DNA from: an uncultured Clostridia bacterium | GTDB taxonomy: Bacteria > Bacillota > Clostridia > Oscillospirales > Acutalibacteraceae | DNA length: 64,000 nucleotides | Assembly: GCA_946187325.1 (NCBI GenBank) | Contig: CAMHQC010000005.1 | Location: 30,823-94,822, forward strand | Reading direction: 5' to 3' | In this document: positions 16,592-26,402 of the stretch, piece by piece | Position numbering within the stretch: the stretch's first letter is position 1 | Layout of the letters: each line of letters starts with the position of its first letter | Notes under the pieces: model-generated | Told to the model about the DNA's origin: nothing | What the model saw: only the letters and a program-made list of their open reading frames with translations | The model's database searches: none | Program-made: the position numbers and the translations under genes

Positions 16592-17257
16592 ATGCGTATT
16601 CGTAAAAAGAAATGGGCTGAACCCGAGCTTAACGCGTGCGGGTTTTATATAGCCGAGCCGAAAGCCTATAAAAACCGATGGAAAGACTTTTTTGAAAACG
16701 ATAATCCGATTATGCTTGAGGTAGGCTGCGGAAAAGGCTCGTTTGTCGGACAGATGGCTCTTTTACACCCCGAGATTAACTTTATAGCGGTCGATATTAA
16801 GCTCGATATGCTCGGGGTTGGACGGAGGAATATCGTTAAGATGTTCTCCGAAAAAGACAGAGAAGTTAACAATATCGCGCTCGTCCGCTACAACGTCGAA
16901 ATGCTCGATGAGATTATCGGCGAAAATGACGGGATAGAGAGAATTTACATCAATTTCTGTAACCCTTGGCCGAGAGAAAAACATAAAAAACGCAGGCTCA
17001 CCCATCCGAGAAAGCTAAAGCTCTACAAACAGCTCCTGAAAGACGGCGACGAGATTCATTTTAAAACCGATGATGACGAGCTTTTTGAGGAGAGCTTAGA
17101 TTACTTCGATAGCGAAAACTTTAAGGTAACAACCCTTACTTACGATTTACACAACAGTGAAATTAACCCCGAAACTACCCCGATGACCGAGCACGAAAAG
17201 ATGTTTTCGGACGAGGGTATAAAGATTAAATATTGTATAGCGGAAAAAAGAGATTAG
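16592..17257 (+). CDS. trmB: tRNA (guanine46-N7)-methyltransferase TrmB
   Basis: TrmB makes m7G46 in the tRNA variable loop. The 221-residue SAM enzyme has LEVGCGKGSF, AVDIK, the family motif NFCNPWPREKHKKRRLTHP and a C-terminal PMTEHEKMF. The SD is AAAGGTG. The next gene starts one base after its stop, so the two are cotranscribed. Confidence 0.96.
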   Translation: MRIRKKKWAEPELNACGFYIAEPKAYKNRWKDFFENDNPIMLEVGCGKGSFVGQMALLHPEINFIAVDIKLDMLGVGRRNIVKMFSEKDREVNNIALVRYNVEMLDEIIGENDGIERIYINFCNPWPREKHKKRRLTHPRKLKLYKQLLKDGDEIHFKTDDDELFEESLDYFDSENFKVTTLTYDLHNSEINPETTPMTEHEKMFSDEGIKIKYCIAEKRD

Positions 17258-17258
17258 T

Positions 17259-18563
17259 ATGAAAAAACCGGCAGGAATAACAGCTTTAATCCTGAGTACG
17301 ATAACGCTTTTCAGCGGATGTTCGCTCGGCTTAAACGACCCCGCGCTTTTAAGCCCGCCGAAAATAACGGGCAGAGAGGCGGAGCTTGAGAACCTTATTT
17401 CTCAGACAGCGGACGGAAGCTATATGCTGAAATATCCTTTAAGCGGAGAGTTCCGCTCGGCGATAATCACCGAGGATCTCGATTCCGATAACAGGGACGA
17501 GGCTATAGCGTTTTACCGTACGGACGAAAACATTACAAATATGCTCGTTATGTACGACACCGGCGGCGAGTGGAAAATCAGCAAGAACTTTGAGATTAAT
17601 TTTACCGACGTCGACTGCGTACAGTTCGCGGACTACGATTTCGACGGCGTAGAGGAAATTTTCACAGGCTTCACCAATTCGAACGACTCCGCCTGCGAGC
17701 TGAATATATATAACTACACACCCAAAGGTCACAAATGTGAAAAAACCGCTTTTAAAACCGAGTACTCCAGTTTTACGACGGGAGATTACGACCGAGACGG
17801 CGGAAGCGAGATTTTAACCTTAAACCTCGACTCGAGCGAAAATGACGCTTCGGCGGTACTTTTCGATTATAATAAAAACAAGCTTTACGCGCTCGACAGC
17901 TGCGATATGGACGCGGGCGTCGCTAAATTCGAAAACATCTCGTCGGGGCTAATTAACAAGGACACGATGGGTGTAGCGGTAGACGGACTTTTGGAAAACG
18001 GCTACAACAGCCAGATTATATACTACAACAACTCGAAGCGTTCGCTTTTAAACTACCCGATATCCACAGGCAAAAAAAGCAACTCGACTATACGCGCCGA
18101 TAAAATTTACAGCGCGGACATCGACCACGACGGTTATATCGAAATTCCCGTAGTTGACAGCGAAGTTTCCAAGGCTAAGTCCGAAAACGAGACGGTTGCT
18201 CCCGTAATTAACTGGAGCTCGCTAAACACTAAGAATAACAAGCTCAGCGTAAAGGTTAAATGCGTGTCGAATTTCGAGTTCGGGTATTACTTTAAATTGC
18301 CCGAAAGCTTTTCCGATACGACTGTAACTACTCTTTCCGAAAATAACAAGACGATGAAAATCTACTCGAAAAAGTCGAACACAGCCGATAAGCTCATCGC
18401 TTCGTTTAAGATTTTCGACGTGGGAACCGCGAGCGACGAGATGAGCGGTTATTCGACCTTAGAGAGTTATAACCAGTATATTTACGCGTACAAAATCGAA
18501 AAAAATCCCCCGATAAGCATAAGCGGGGAAACATTAAAAGAAAACTTTGCGCTTAACGAATAA
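17259..18563 (+). CDS. Lipoprotein with FG-GAP/VCBS-like calcium-binding repeats
   Basis: A 434-residue exported lipoprotein with a hydrophobic N-terminus and lipobox FSGC (Cys21). The body carries four or more DxDxDG-type calcium-loop units (EDLDSDNRDEA, ADYDFDGVEEI, GDYDRDGGSEI, ADIDHDGYIEI), spaced as in FG-GAP/VCBS beta-propellers. No catalytic motif is seen. It follows trmB by one base and precedes a two-component system, so it may supply an extracellular sensory or structural role. Function unknown. Confidence 0.75.
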   Translation: MKKPAGITALILSTITLFSGCSLGLNDPALLSPPKITGREAELENLISQTADGSYMLKYPLSGEFRSAIITEDLDSDNRDEAIAFYRTDENITNMLVMYDTGGEWKISKNFEINFTDVDCVQFADYDFDGVEEIFTGFTNSNDSACELNIYNYTPKGHKCEKTAFKTEYSSFTTGDYDRDGGSEILTLNLDSSENDASAVLFDYNKNKLYALDSCDMDAGVAKFENISSGLINKDTMGVAVDGLLENGYNSQIIYYNNSKRSLLNYPISTGKKSNSTIRADKIYSADIDHDGYIEIPVVDSEVSKAKSENETVAPVINWSSLNTKNNKLSVKVKCVSNFEFGYYFKLPESFSDTTVTTLSENNKTMKIYSKKSNTADKLIASFKIFDVGTASDEMSGYSTLESYNQYIYAYKIEKNPPISISGETLKENFALNE

Positions 18564-18605
18564 GCGTTTAATATTGAAGTTTATAATTAACGGAGGTTAA
18601 AAACT

Positions 18606-19310
18606 ATGAAAAAGGTACTTGTTTGCGAGGATGAATCCGCTATCCGCGACTTTGTCGTAATTAACCTGCAACGTGCCGGATATGAGGTTGTCGAAGCTGA
18701 CAGCGGCGAAGCCGCTTTGAAGCGTTACGATGAAAACGGCGGAGATTTCGACGTCGCTATCTTGGACGTAATGCTCCCCGGAATCGACGGCTTCCAGGTT
18801 TGTAAGGAACTAAGAAACAAAAACGGCGGTCTCGGAATTATTATGCTTTCCGCGAAAACTCAGGAGATGGACAAGGTTACGGGACTTATGCTCGGAGCCG
18901 ACGACTATGTGACTAAGCCGTTCTCTCCCTCGGAGCTTTTGGCGAGAGTGGATTCGCTTCACCGCAGAGTTTCGCTCGCTCAGGCTAACGCCGAGAACAA
19001 CTTTAAGGAGGAGCTTCATTCGGGAGACTTTACCCTCAATTTAAGAAACCGCGCGCTTCTTAAAAACGGCGAGGTTATCGAGCTTACTCAGGTAGAGTTT
19101 CAGATTATGGAATACTTCTTCTCTAACCCGGGCGAGACCTTAGACCGTACTGATATTCTCAGTCACGTTTGGGGCGACGCTTATGTCGGCGAGGAAAAAA
19201 TCGTTGACGTTAATATCAGGCGTCTCAGAATGAAGGTTGAGGACGAGCCGTCTAACCCGAAGTATATCGTTACTGTATGGGGACTCGGCTATAAATGGGA
19301 TGCTAACTAA
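18606..19310 (+). CDS. OmpR/PhoB-family response regulator
   Basis: A 234-residue DNA-binding regulator. The receiver domain (1-118) has CEDE at 7-10, phospho-acceptor Asp54 in LDVMLPG, the MLSAKT switch Thr and the VTKPF Lys. The winged-helix DNA-binding domain (about 130-234) contains ELTQVEFQIMEYF and VDVNIRRLRMKVE. The SD is GGAGG. It is followed directly by its sensor kinase. The order and the kinase architecture recall WalRK/PhoPR-type systems, but the target genes cannot be read from here. Confidence 0.93.
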   Translation: MKKVLVCEDESAIRDFVVINLQRAGYEVVEADSGEAALKRYDENGGDFDVAILDVMLPGIDGFQVCKELRNKNGGLGIIMLSAKTQEMDKVTGLMLGADDYVTKPFSPSELLARVDSLHRRVSLAQANAENNFKEELHSGDFTLNLRNRALLKNGEVIELTQVEFQIMEYFFSNPGETLDRTDILSHVWGDAYVGEEKIVDVNIRRLRMKVEDEPSNPKYIVTVWGLGYKWDAN

Positions 19311-19347
19311 TTTATTATACAGAGATTAAAAAGGAGGCAAAAAGACT

Positions 19348-20790
19348 TTGTTTAAGGGTATTACCAGACGATGGGTATTCAGCACAATGCTGCTTATAGT
19401 TCTGATAATAATTCTGATTGTTACAGGTCTTATTTACGGAACTGCCTACCTTTTTAACAGCGAGGTTGAAAGGACTTTAACCACCGCGGGCACAGAGCTT
19501 ACGTCCGTTTTCGAAAACTACGAGACGGATAACTCCTCGTCGTTCTCGTCGGGAGCTTCGAGTTATATTGAAAACTTCCGACATAAAGAACAGATGGAGG
19601 TTATGGCGGTAAACTCCTCGGGCAGAATCGTGCTCACATCGACGGGTTTTTCCTACGACGAAAACGAGGATGTTAAGGATTTCGAAGCGGCTAAAAATAA
19701 CGGCAAGGGTTACACCTTCAGAAATACCAACACCGCTTCAGGCGAACCCGTTACAAGCTATATCCGTATTATCACAAACCATAACGGAAGCGCCGTGGGA
19801 GCCGTGAGGTATGTTGTTTCAACCGCTAACGTAAATAACCGCATTGTAATCATTACCGCGATAATTATTTTCGCGGGACTTGCGGTACTTTTTATCGTTA
19901 TATTCTCGAGCTCGTATTTTATACGCTCAATCGTAACTCCCGTAAGGGAACTCAGCGAAACGGCGAATAAAATCGCGCACGGAGATTTCAGCACAAAGAT
20001 TGAAAAAAGATATAACGACGAAATCGGCGACCTCTGCGACGCTATTACCGATATGGCGAAGGATTTAGAGGCTACCGAACAGATGAAAAACGACTTTATC
20101 TCGCGAGTATCGCACGAGCTGAGAACTCCGCTTACCGCCATTAAGGGCTGGGCGGAAACTATGCAGATTTCGGGCAGAAAAAAGCTCGACCGAAGAACCT
20201 TCGACAAGGGTATGGACGTAATTATTAAGGAAAGCGGTCGTCTTACGGGAATTGTTGAGGAACTTTTGGACTTCTCGCGTATTCAGACGGGAAGAATGGT
20301 GCTTATTAACGAAAAACTCGATATACTCGCCGAACTCGACGAGGTAATCTATATGCTTAAAGACCGCGCCGTGAACGAGAATAAACATCTTATTTACGAC
20401 GAGCCTGTAGAGATTTTCCCGCCCGTTTACGGCGACAGAAACAGGCTTAAACAGGTCTTTATCAACGTAATCGACAACGCTCTAAAATACACTCCCGAGG
20501 ACGGAGTTGTAGCTATAGAGATAAAATACGATAAAAAAACCGACGCGGATAATATTATAATAACTATTACGGACACGGGATGCGGTATTCCCGCCGAGGA
20601 TTTACCCAAGGTTAAGGAGAAATTCTATAAAGCCAACCAAAAGGTAAACGGCTCTGGAATCGGCCTCGCGGTCGCGGACGAAATTGTACAGCTCCACAAA
20701 GGCAAGCTCGATATTGAGTCGGGCGTAGGCGTCGGAACTACGGTAACAATTACTCTCCCTATTTTATCGGAAAATAAGGAGTCAAAATAG
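19348..20790 (+). CDS. Sensor histidine kinase
   Basis: A 480-residue membrane kinase. It starts at TTG with a strong AAGGAGG ten bases upstream. TM1 is near 11-34, an extracellular sensing region of about 130 residues follows, TM2 is near 166-192, then HAMP (about 192-245), HisKA with phospho-acceptor His256 (SHELRTPLTAIKG), and HATPase_c with the N box NVIDNALKYTP and G boxes DTGCGIP and GSGIGLAV. It pairs with the response regulator just upstream. The ligand is unknown. Confidence 0.93.
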   Translation: MFKGITRRWVFSTMLLIVLIIILIVTGLIYGTAYLFNSEVERTLTTAGTELTSVFENYETDNSSSFSSGASSYIENFRHKEQMEVMAVNSSGRIVLTSTGFSYDENEDVKDFEAAKNNGKGYTFRNTNTASGEPVTSYIRIITNHNGSAVGAVRYVVSTANVNNRIVIITAIIIFAGLAVLFIVIFSSSYFIRSIVTPVRELSETANKIAHGDFSTKIEKRYNDEIGDLCDAITDMAKDLEATEQMKNDFISRVSHELRTPLTAIKGWAETMQISGRKKLDRRTFDKGMDVIIKESGRLTGIVEELLDFSRIQTGRMVLINEKLDILAELDEVIYMLKDRAVNENKHLIYDEPVEIFPPVYGDRNRLKQVFINVIDNALKYTPEDGVVAIEIKYDKKTDADNIIITITDTGCGIPAEDLPKVKEKFYKANQKVNGSGIGLAVADEIVQLHKGKLDIESGVGVGTTVTITLPILSENKESK

Positions 20791-20802
20791 ACAGGTGATT
20801 TT

Positions 20803-21795
20803 ATGAGTAAAAACGAGACAAAAAAGATTACTTCAATCGGCGGAAGCGCGCTGATTGAGGGAATTATGATGCGCGGGCCTAAGAAAAGCACCGTCGCGGT
20901 ACGTACTCCGAACAGCGAAATTTATACGGAGGACGTTGATATTAAATTTTTAAGCCAGTCGAGTAAATTCTGGCGCTTGCCCTTTATAAGAGGCGTTTCG
21001 GGTATGATTGACTCGATGCGTTTAAGTTATAAAAGCCTTATGATTTCGGCCAACAAGGCGATGGAGGGTATCGACGAGGACGAGGAAGAAAAAGAGCCCG
21101 GTAAGTTTGAAAAGTGGCTCACCGAAAAATTCGGCGACAAAATTATGAAAATCCTTATGGTATTTTCGAGCTTAATCGGCGTAGCCTTGGCGGTACTTCT
21201 GTTCTTCTTTTTACCGACTTGGATTTTCGGATTACTCGGATTAGCGTTCCCCGCGTTAAACGGCGGAGCTAACGAGTCTATAGCTTTCTGGCAGTCGGTT
21301 ATTGAGGGTATCTTAAAAATAGCGATCTTTATTTCTTATATCCTCATTGTATCTATGACGCCGGATATGAAGCGTGTTTTCCAGTATCACGGCGCGGAGC
21401 ATAAGACGATTTTCTGTTACGAAAAGGAACTCGAGCTCACTCCCGAAAACGTTATGAAACAAAGACGTTTCCACCCGAGATGCGGCACAAGCTTTATACT
21501 TCTTATGCTTTTAGTCGGTATTATTATCGGTCTGTTCATTCCTAAGGGAGTATTTTTAAGACCGCTTATAAAGATACTGCTTCTGCCCGTTACTATGGGT
21601 ATCGGCTATGAGCTTATAAAATTCTGCGGTAAGCACGATAATATTTTAACTAGAATTATCGCCGCTCCGGGACTTTGGGCTCAGAGAATCACCACCAAAG
21701 AACCCGACGAGAAGATGTGTGAGGTCGCTATCAAGGCTATTGAGGCCGTTATCCCCGACGACGGCTCGGATATTGTGAAAAATGGTTGCTGTTAA
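20803..21795 (+). CDS. yqhQ: DUF1385 family membrane protein (YqhQ-like)
   Basis: A 330-residue membrane protein of the DUF1385 family, which in Firmicutes lies before prmC/prfA. It shows the family start GGSALIEGIMMRGP, central hydrophobic segments near 125-155 and 165-190, the motif QYHGAEHKTIFCYE and further segments near 230-270. The biochemical function is not known; the HGAEHK motif hints at a metal site. It overlaps prmC by 14 bases. Confidence 0.88.
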   Translation: MSKNETKKITSIGGSALIEGIMMRGPKKSTVAVRTPNSEIYTEDVDIKFLSQSSKFWRLPFIRGVSGMIDSMRLSYKSLMISANKAMEGIDEDEEEKEPGKFEKWLTEKFGDKIMKILMVFSSLIGVALAVLLFFFLPTWIFGLLGLAFPALNGGANESIAFWQSVIEGILKIAIFISYILIVSMTPDMKRVFQYHGAEHKTIFCYEKELELTPENVMKQRRFHPRCGTSFILLMLLVGIIIGLFIPKGVFLRPLIKILLLPVTMGIGYELIKFCGKHDNILTRIIAAPGLWAQRITTKEPDEKMCEVAIKAIEAVIPDDGSDIVKNGCC

Positions 21796-22624
21796 GTTTT
21801 TATATAATAAAGCTAAAGAGGAATTAGATAAGGCAGGAATTTCGGATCCTGCCTTTAATTCTATGTGCTTAATCGAAAAGGTTTTTAATGTAAATAAGGC
21901 TCAGCTTATGGCGGAAAACATAACCTCCGACGATAAAAAGGGCGCGGAGTTCTTAACCCTTTTAGGACGCAGGCTGAGCGGAGAGCCGTTGCAGTACATT
22001 CTCGGGGAATGGGAGTTTTACGGCTATAAATTCAAGGTAGGTAAAGGCGTTTTAATCCCGAGGGATGATACGGAAGTTCTGTTAAGGCTTTCGCTCGACT
22101 TCTTAAAAGATAAACAGAACGCTCGGGTCTTGGACTTATGCTCGGGAAGCGGAGCGTTAGCGGTAGCTATAGCTAAAGAAACCGACGCCGAGGTTTACGC
22201 GCTCGAAAAATCCGCCGAAGCCCTCCCCTATCTCTGCGAAAATATCAACATAAACAAGGCAAACATCGAGGTAATCGCGGGTGATGTATTCCGCTGCGCG
22301 GACGAGTTTATGGATAAAAGCTTTGACCTGATTATCTCTAACCCGCCGTACATTATCACCGATGAGATTGATACTCTCCAAACGGAAATTTCGTTCGAGC
22401 CGAAAACCGCGCTCGACGGCGGAGCTGACGGACTTAAATTTTACCGCGGTATTATTAAGGACTACGCCTCTAAGCTAAAGAGCGGCGGAATGATGGCTTT
22501 TGAAATCGGCGAGGGGCAGTTCGAGGACGTTAAAACCCTTATGGAGAACGCAAAAGTGAATAATATAGACTACAAACTCGATTTAGGCGGTATTCAGAGG
22601 GTAGTTTATGGGACAGTAGACTGA
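21782..22624 (+). CDS. prmC: Peptide chain release factor N5-glutamine methyltransferase PrmC
   Basis: PrmC methylates the glutamine of the GGQ motif in RF1/RF2. The 280-residue protein has an N-terminal helical domain, LDLCSGSGALAVAIAKE (SAM motif I) and the catalytic NPPY motif in SNPPYI. The start overlaps the end of yqhQ; the SD is weak, consistent with coupling. prfA is not adjacent. Confidence 0.95.
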   Translation: MVAVKFLYNKAKEELDKAGISDPAFNSMCLIEKVFNVNKAQLMAENITSDDKKGAEFLTLLGRRLSGEPLQYILGEWEFYGYKFKVGKGVLIPRDDTEVLLRLSLDFLKDKQNARVLDLCSGSGALAVAIAKETDAEVYALEKSAEALPYLCENININKANIEVIAGDVFRCADEFMDKSFDLIISNPPYIITDEIDTLQTEISFEPKTALDGGADGLKFYRGIIKDYASKLKSGGMMAFEIGEGQFEDVKTLMENAKVNNIDYKLDLGGIQRVVYGTVD

Positions 22625-22662
22625 ATTTAGAAAATTTGTTCGAACTTTTTAACGCTTTTATA

Positions 22663-22691
22663 TTGATTTTTTTAACTCTATAATTTATAAT
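22663..22691 (+). promoter_or_regulatory. Promoter of recA
   Basis: TTGATT (22663-22668), 17-base spacer, perfect TATAAT (22686-22691). A palindromic GTTCGAAC lies at 22638-22645, upstream of the -35. It does not have the GAAC-N4-GTTC layout of a Gram-positive LexA box. Confidence 0.75.
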
Positions 22692-22742
22692 TGTATAGTA
22701 AGTTTTATAGATATAATATTGATAAAAACGGAGGTAATGAAA

Positions 22743-23840
22743 ATGGCAGTTGATAAGGCTAAAGCTCTTGAAACAGCGATGACTCAAATTGAAAAGCAAT
22801 TCGGCAAGGGCGCGGTAATGCGCTTAGGTCAAAACCAGCATATGGCGGTAGACCATATTTCTACAGGTTCGCTCTCACTCGATATAGCCCTCGGTATCGG
22901 AGGACTTCCCAGAGGAAGAATCGTAGAGATTTACGGCCCCGAATCCTCGGGTAAAACTACTCTTTCGCTCCATTGTATCGCTGAGGGTCAAAAAAACGGA
23001 GGTAACGTCGCGTTTATCGACGTTGAGCACGCTTTGGATCCCGTTTACGCTCAGGCTTTAGGCGTAGATATAGACTCTCTGTTAGTTTCTCAGCCTGACA
23101 CAGGCGAGGACGCGCTCGAAATCGCCGAGGCGCTTATAAGAAGCGGAGCTATCGACGTTATCGTAGTTGACTCGGTAGCGGCTCTCGTTCCGAAGGCTGA
23201 AATAGAGGGCGAGATGGGCGACAGCCACGTAGGACTTCACGCCAGACTTATGTCGCAGGCTTTAAGAAAGCTTGCGGGCGCTATCAACAAGAGCAACTGC
23301 GTAGCCATCTTTATCAACCAGCTTCGTGAGAAGGTCGGAGTAATCTACGGCAACCCCGAGGTTACAACAGGCGGACGCGCGCTTAAATTCTACTCCTCCG
23401 TTCGTATAGACGTCAGACGTATCGAAACTCTTAAACAGAACGGCGAGATGATAGGTAACCGCACAAGAGCTAAGGTCGTTAAGAACAAAATCGCTCCTCC
23501 GTTTAAGGAAGCGGAGTTCGATATTATGTACGGTCAGGGTATCAGCCGTATCGGCGAGCTGGTGGATTTATCCGTTAAGGCGGACGTTATTCAGAAAGCG
23601 GGCGCGTGGTTCAGCTATAACGGCGAGCGTTTAGGCCAGGGCAGAGAGAACGTTAAGGACTTACTCCTAAACAACCCCGAACTCGCCGAAAAAATCGAGA
23701 AAGACCTTTGGGATAATATAGACAAGCTCAGCCCCAAGAAAAAGGCGGCTCCCAAGGCTAAAGCCGTAGCGGTTAAGGAAGAAGCGAAGCCCGCGGCTAA
23801 ATCCAAAAAAGCTAATATAGACGTATTAGTTGAAGACTGA
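22743..23840 (+). CDS. recA: Recombinase RecA
   Basis: RecA forms filaments on single-stranded DNA, catalyses strand exchange and triggers SOS by LexA cleavage. The 365-residue protein has Walker [10 protein letters not shown], the [15 protein letters not shown]alker B region, L2-region NQLREKVG and a Lys/Ala-rich C-terminal tail ending in acidic residues. Upstream TTG and ATG codons are in frame, but GGAGGT seven bases before 22743 fixes this start. It overlaps recX by one base. Confidence 0.98.
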   Translation: MAVDKAKALETAMTQIEKQFGKGAVMRLGQNQHMAVDHISTGSLSLDIALGIGGLPRGRIVEIYGPESSGKTTLSLHCIAEGQKNGGNVAFIDVEHALDPVYAQALGVDIDSLLVSQPDTGEDALEIAEALIRSGAIDVIVVDSVAALVPKAEIEGEMGDSHVGLHARLMSQALRKLAGAINKSNCVAIFINQLREKVGVIYGNPEVTTGGRALKFYSSVRIDVRRIETLKQNGEMIGNRTRAKVVKNKIAPPFKEAEFDIMYGQGISRIGELVDLSVKADVIQKAGAWFSYNGERLGQGRENVKDLLLNNPELAEKIEKDLWDNIDKLSPKKKAAPKAKAVAVKEEAKPAAKSKKANIDVLVED

Positions 23841-24454
23841 TGACTATTACAGACATCGTTCCTAAACGAAAGAAGCTCTCCGCCATTTATATCGACGGAG
23901 AGTATGCTGTTAAAATAGACACCGAAACCATTATCGCGAGCAATTTTTCGGTCGGAAGCGAGATTACGGACGAACAGCTAAAGGAGCTTATCGACAGCTC
24001 CGAGGAAAAGCGCGCCAAGGAAAAGGCGCTTTGGCTTTTATCCTCCCGCGACCACAGCAAACGAGAGCTTGAAACTAAAATCCGCAGAACAGCAACCGCC
24101 GGCTCGGCTAAAAAAGCGGTCGAGCGTATGGAGGAACTCGGGCTTGTGGATGACGAAAAATTTGCCAGGCGTTATGCCGAGGAACTTATAAACGTCAAGC
24201 ACTTATCCGTGCGCACAGCTAAGTACAAGCTTACCGAAAAGGGTATCGACAAGGACTTAGCCGACGAGATTTTAGAGGAGCTCGACCCCGACCCGAGAGA
24301 GCATATCGAAATCCTTATTCAGAGAAAATACGAAAAAAATCTTTTGGATGAAAAAGGCAGGCGCAAAGCCGTTGCCGCCCTGCAAAGAATGGGGTATTCG
24401 TGGGGCGATATCAGAGCGGTAATGAGTAATTATTTTGAGGACGAATACATATGA
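23840..24454 (+). CDS. recX: Regulatory protein RecX
   Basis: RecX binds RecA filaments and modulates their growth. The 204-residue protein has the helical RecX repeats (LLSSRDHSKRELETKI, VDDEKFARRYAEELI, GYSWGDIRAVM). It is coupled to recA (TGATG overlap) and to rimO (ATGA overlap). Confidence 0.93.
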   Translation: MTITDIVPKRKKLSAIYIDGEYAVKIDTETIIASNFSVGSEITDEQLKELIDSSEEKRAKEKALWLLSSRDHSKRELETKIRRTATAGSAKKAVERMEELGLVDDEKFARRYAEELINVKHLSVRTAKYKLTEKGIDKDLADEILEELDPDPREHIEILIQRKYEKNLLDEKGRRKAVAALQRMGYSWGDIRAVMSNYFEDEYI

Positions 24455-25779
24455 AATACAAAGTGGGTATAGTATCATTAGGCTGCGCCAAAAATCAGGT
24501 AGACGCCGAGATGCTGCTTGCGAAACTAAATAAAAAAGATTTTGAGATAGTCGAGGACGTCGCTATGTCCGACGCCGCGATTATAAACACCTGCGCGTTT
24601 ATCGAACCCGCCAAGCAGGAGAGTATCGAGGAAATTCTCGAGCTCGCCAAGCTGAAAGCCGAGGGACAGATTAAATGTCTTATCGTTACGGGTTGTTTAG
24701 CCGAGCGTTACCAAGAGGATGTTATGAAGCAGATGCCTGAAATCGACGCTTGCGTCGGTATAGGCGCTAACGATAAAATCGCCGAGATTATAAAAAAAGC
24801 TTTGCTCGGCGAAAAGCAGGAAATATTCCCGCCTAAAGAGGAACTCGAGCTTGAGGGCGAGAGAATCCAGAGTACGCCCCGCCACTACGCTTATCTTAAA
24901 ATAGCGGACGGTTGCGATAATCACTGCACCTACTGCGCTATTCCGATGATAAGAGGCAGATACCGAAGCCGTAAAATAGAGGACTTGGTAAAGGAAGCGA
25001 ATTGGCTCGCCGAGGGCGGAGTTAAGGAACTTATAGTAATAGCTCAGGACACCTCGTATTACGGAACCGACATTTACGGAAAAGCGGAGCTTCCCAAGCT
25101 GTTAAGGGAACTGTGTAAGGTCGATGGCTTAAAGTGGATACGCGTGCTTTACTGCTATCCCGAACGCATTACCGACGAGCTTATCGACACTATAGCGAAT
25201 GAGGATAAAATCGTAAAATACCTCGATTTACCGCTACAGCATTGTAATAAAGAACTCCTGAAGGTTATGAACCGCAAGGGCAGTTACGATGAGCTTTCGG
25301 CGCTTATTAAAAAGCTCAGAGACAGAATACCTAACCTCACCCTGCGCTCGACGTTTATAACAGGCTTCCCAGGAGAGACCGAGGAACAGTTCGAGGAGCT
25401 TTCGAGGTTCGTAGACGAAATCAAGTTCAATCGTATGGGATGTTTCCCCTATTCTCAGGAGGAAGATACTCCCGCGGCGAAGCTTCCCGACCAGATTGAC
25501 GAGGATGTAAAGCAAAAGCGCGCCGAGATTATTTTTGAGCAGCAGCAGGCGATTATGGAGAATTACGCCGAGCAGTCTATCGGAAGCGAGGTCGAGGTAC
25601 TGGTAGAGGGATTCGACCGCTACGCCGAGTGTTATTTCGGAAGAACCGCGGGCGATTGTCCCGAGGTTGACGGAAACGTATTCTTTACAGCCGATAAAGC
25701 TAAGCCCGCCGCGGGAAGCTTCGTAAGGGTTAAAATTACCGATTTTCTCGGGATTGACCCTGTCGGCGAAATGATATAG
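24451..25779 (+). CDS. rimO: Ribosomal protein S12 methylthiotransferase RimO
   Basis: RimO is a radical-SAM enzyme adding a methylthio group to an aspartate of ribosomal protein S12. The 442-residue protein has the UPF0004 N-terminal domain (SLGCAKNQVDAE), the radical-SAM CxxxCxxC motif in CDNHCTYCAIP, and a C-terminal TRAM domain. The N-terminal SLGCAKN and the ordering separate it from MiaB. It overlaps recX by four bases. Confidence 0.95.
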   Translation: MKYKVGIVSLGCAKNQVDAEMLLAKLNKKDFEIVEDVAMSDAAIINTCAFIEPAKQESIEEILELAKLKAEGQIKCLIVTGCLAERYQEDVMKQMPEIDACVGIGANDKIAEIIKKALLGEKQEIFPPKEELELEGERIQSTPRHYAYLKIADGCDNHCTYCAIPMIRGRYRSRKIEDLVKEANWLAEGGVKELIVIAQDTSYYGTDIYGKAELPKLLRELCKVDGLKWIRVLYCYPERITDELIDTIANEDKIVKYLDLPLQHCNKELLKVMNRKGSYDELSALIKKLRDRIPNLTLRSTFITGFPGETEEQFEELSRFVDEIKFNRMGCFPYSQEEDTPAAKLPDQIDEDVKQKRAEIIFEQQQAIMENYAEQSIGSEVEVLVEGFDRYAECYFGRTAGDCPEVDGNVFFTADKAKPAAGSFVRVKITDFLGIDPVGEMI

Positions 25780-25794
25780 AGAAAGAATGATTTA

Positions 25795-26382
25795 ATGAAT
25801 TTACCCAATAAACTTACAATTTTACGAATTGTACTCGTTCCGTTTTTTATCGCGGCGATTCTTATAGATTTTCCGTTTCACTACTTAGCGGCGCTCGCTG
25901 TTTTCGGAGCGGCGAGCTTGACCGATATGTTCGACGGAAAAATCGCCCGCAGGCGAAACCTTGTCACTAATTTCGGAAAATTCAGCGATCCCTTAGCGGA
26001 TAAAATACTCGTGCTTTCGGCGCTTGTGTGCTTTATTCAGGCGGGGCTGTGCGACGCTATTCTCGTGATAGTAGTGCTGTTCAGGGAATTTACCGTGACG
26101 TCGATCAGGCTTGTCGCAGCGAGCGAGGGAAAAGTTGTAGCCGCGAATATTTGGGGTAAGGTTAAGACTGTTACCCAGATAACCGCTATAATTATTATTT
26201 TTGCGTTGCAGATTACGCTCGATATATTAAAAACGGTACCGATAAACAGCGCGTTAATATCTAATCTCAGCTTTATATTCTATATTATCGGTGAAATCGC
26301 GCTGTGGATTTCTACGGTATTCTGTATAATCTCGGGCGTTATTTACCTAAATGACAACAAAGATTTTATAAGTATGGAATAG
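25795..26382 (+). CDS. pgsA: CDP-diacylglycerol-glycerol-3-phosphate 3-phosphatidyltransferase
   Basis: PgsA makes phosphatidylglycerol phosphate, the first committed step of anionic phospholipid synthesis, in the membrane. The 195-residue multi-spanning protein starts MNLPNKLTILRI and carries the full CDP-alcohol phosphatidyltransferase signature D-x2-D-G-x2-A-R-x8-G-x3-D-x3-D, beginning DMFDGKIAR and ending FSDPLAD. It lies 15 bases after rimO. Confidence 0.95.
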   Translation: MNLPNKLTILRIVLVPFFIAAILIDFPFHYLAALAVFGAASLTDMFDGKIARRRNLVTNFGKFSDPLADKILVLSALVCFIQAGLCDAILVIVVLFREFTVTSIRLVAASEGKVVAANIWGKVKTVTQITAIIIIFALQITLDILKTVPINSALISNLSFIFYIIGEIALWISTVFCIISGVIYLNDNKDFISME

Positions 26383-26402
26383 ATATCGGAAGGGTGTTTA
26401 AG

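Noticed and set aside
22638..22645. Palindrome GTTCGAAC upstream of recA as a LexA (SOS) box
   Set aside because: The Gram-positive LexA box has GAAC and GTTC halves facing each other across four bases. Here the halves are in reverse order and touch, so it does not fit the consensus.
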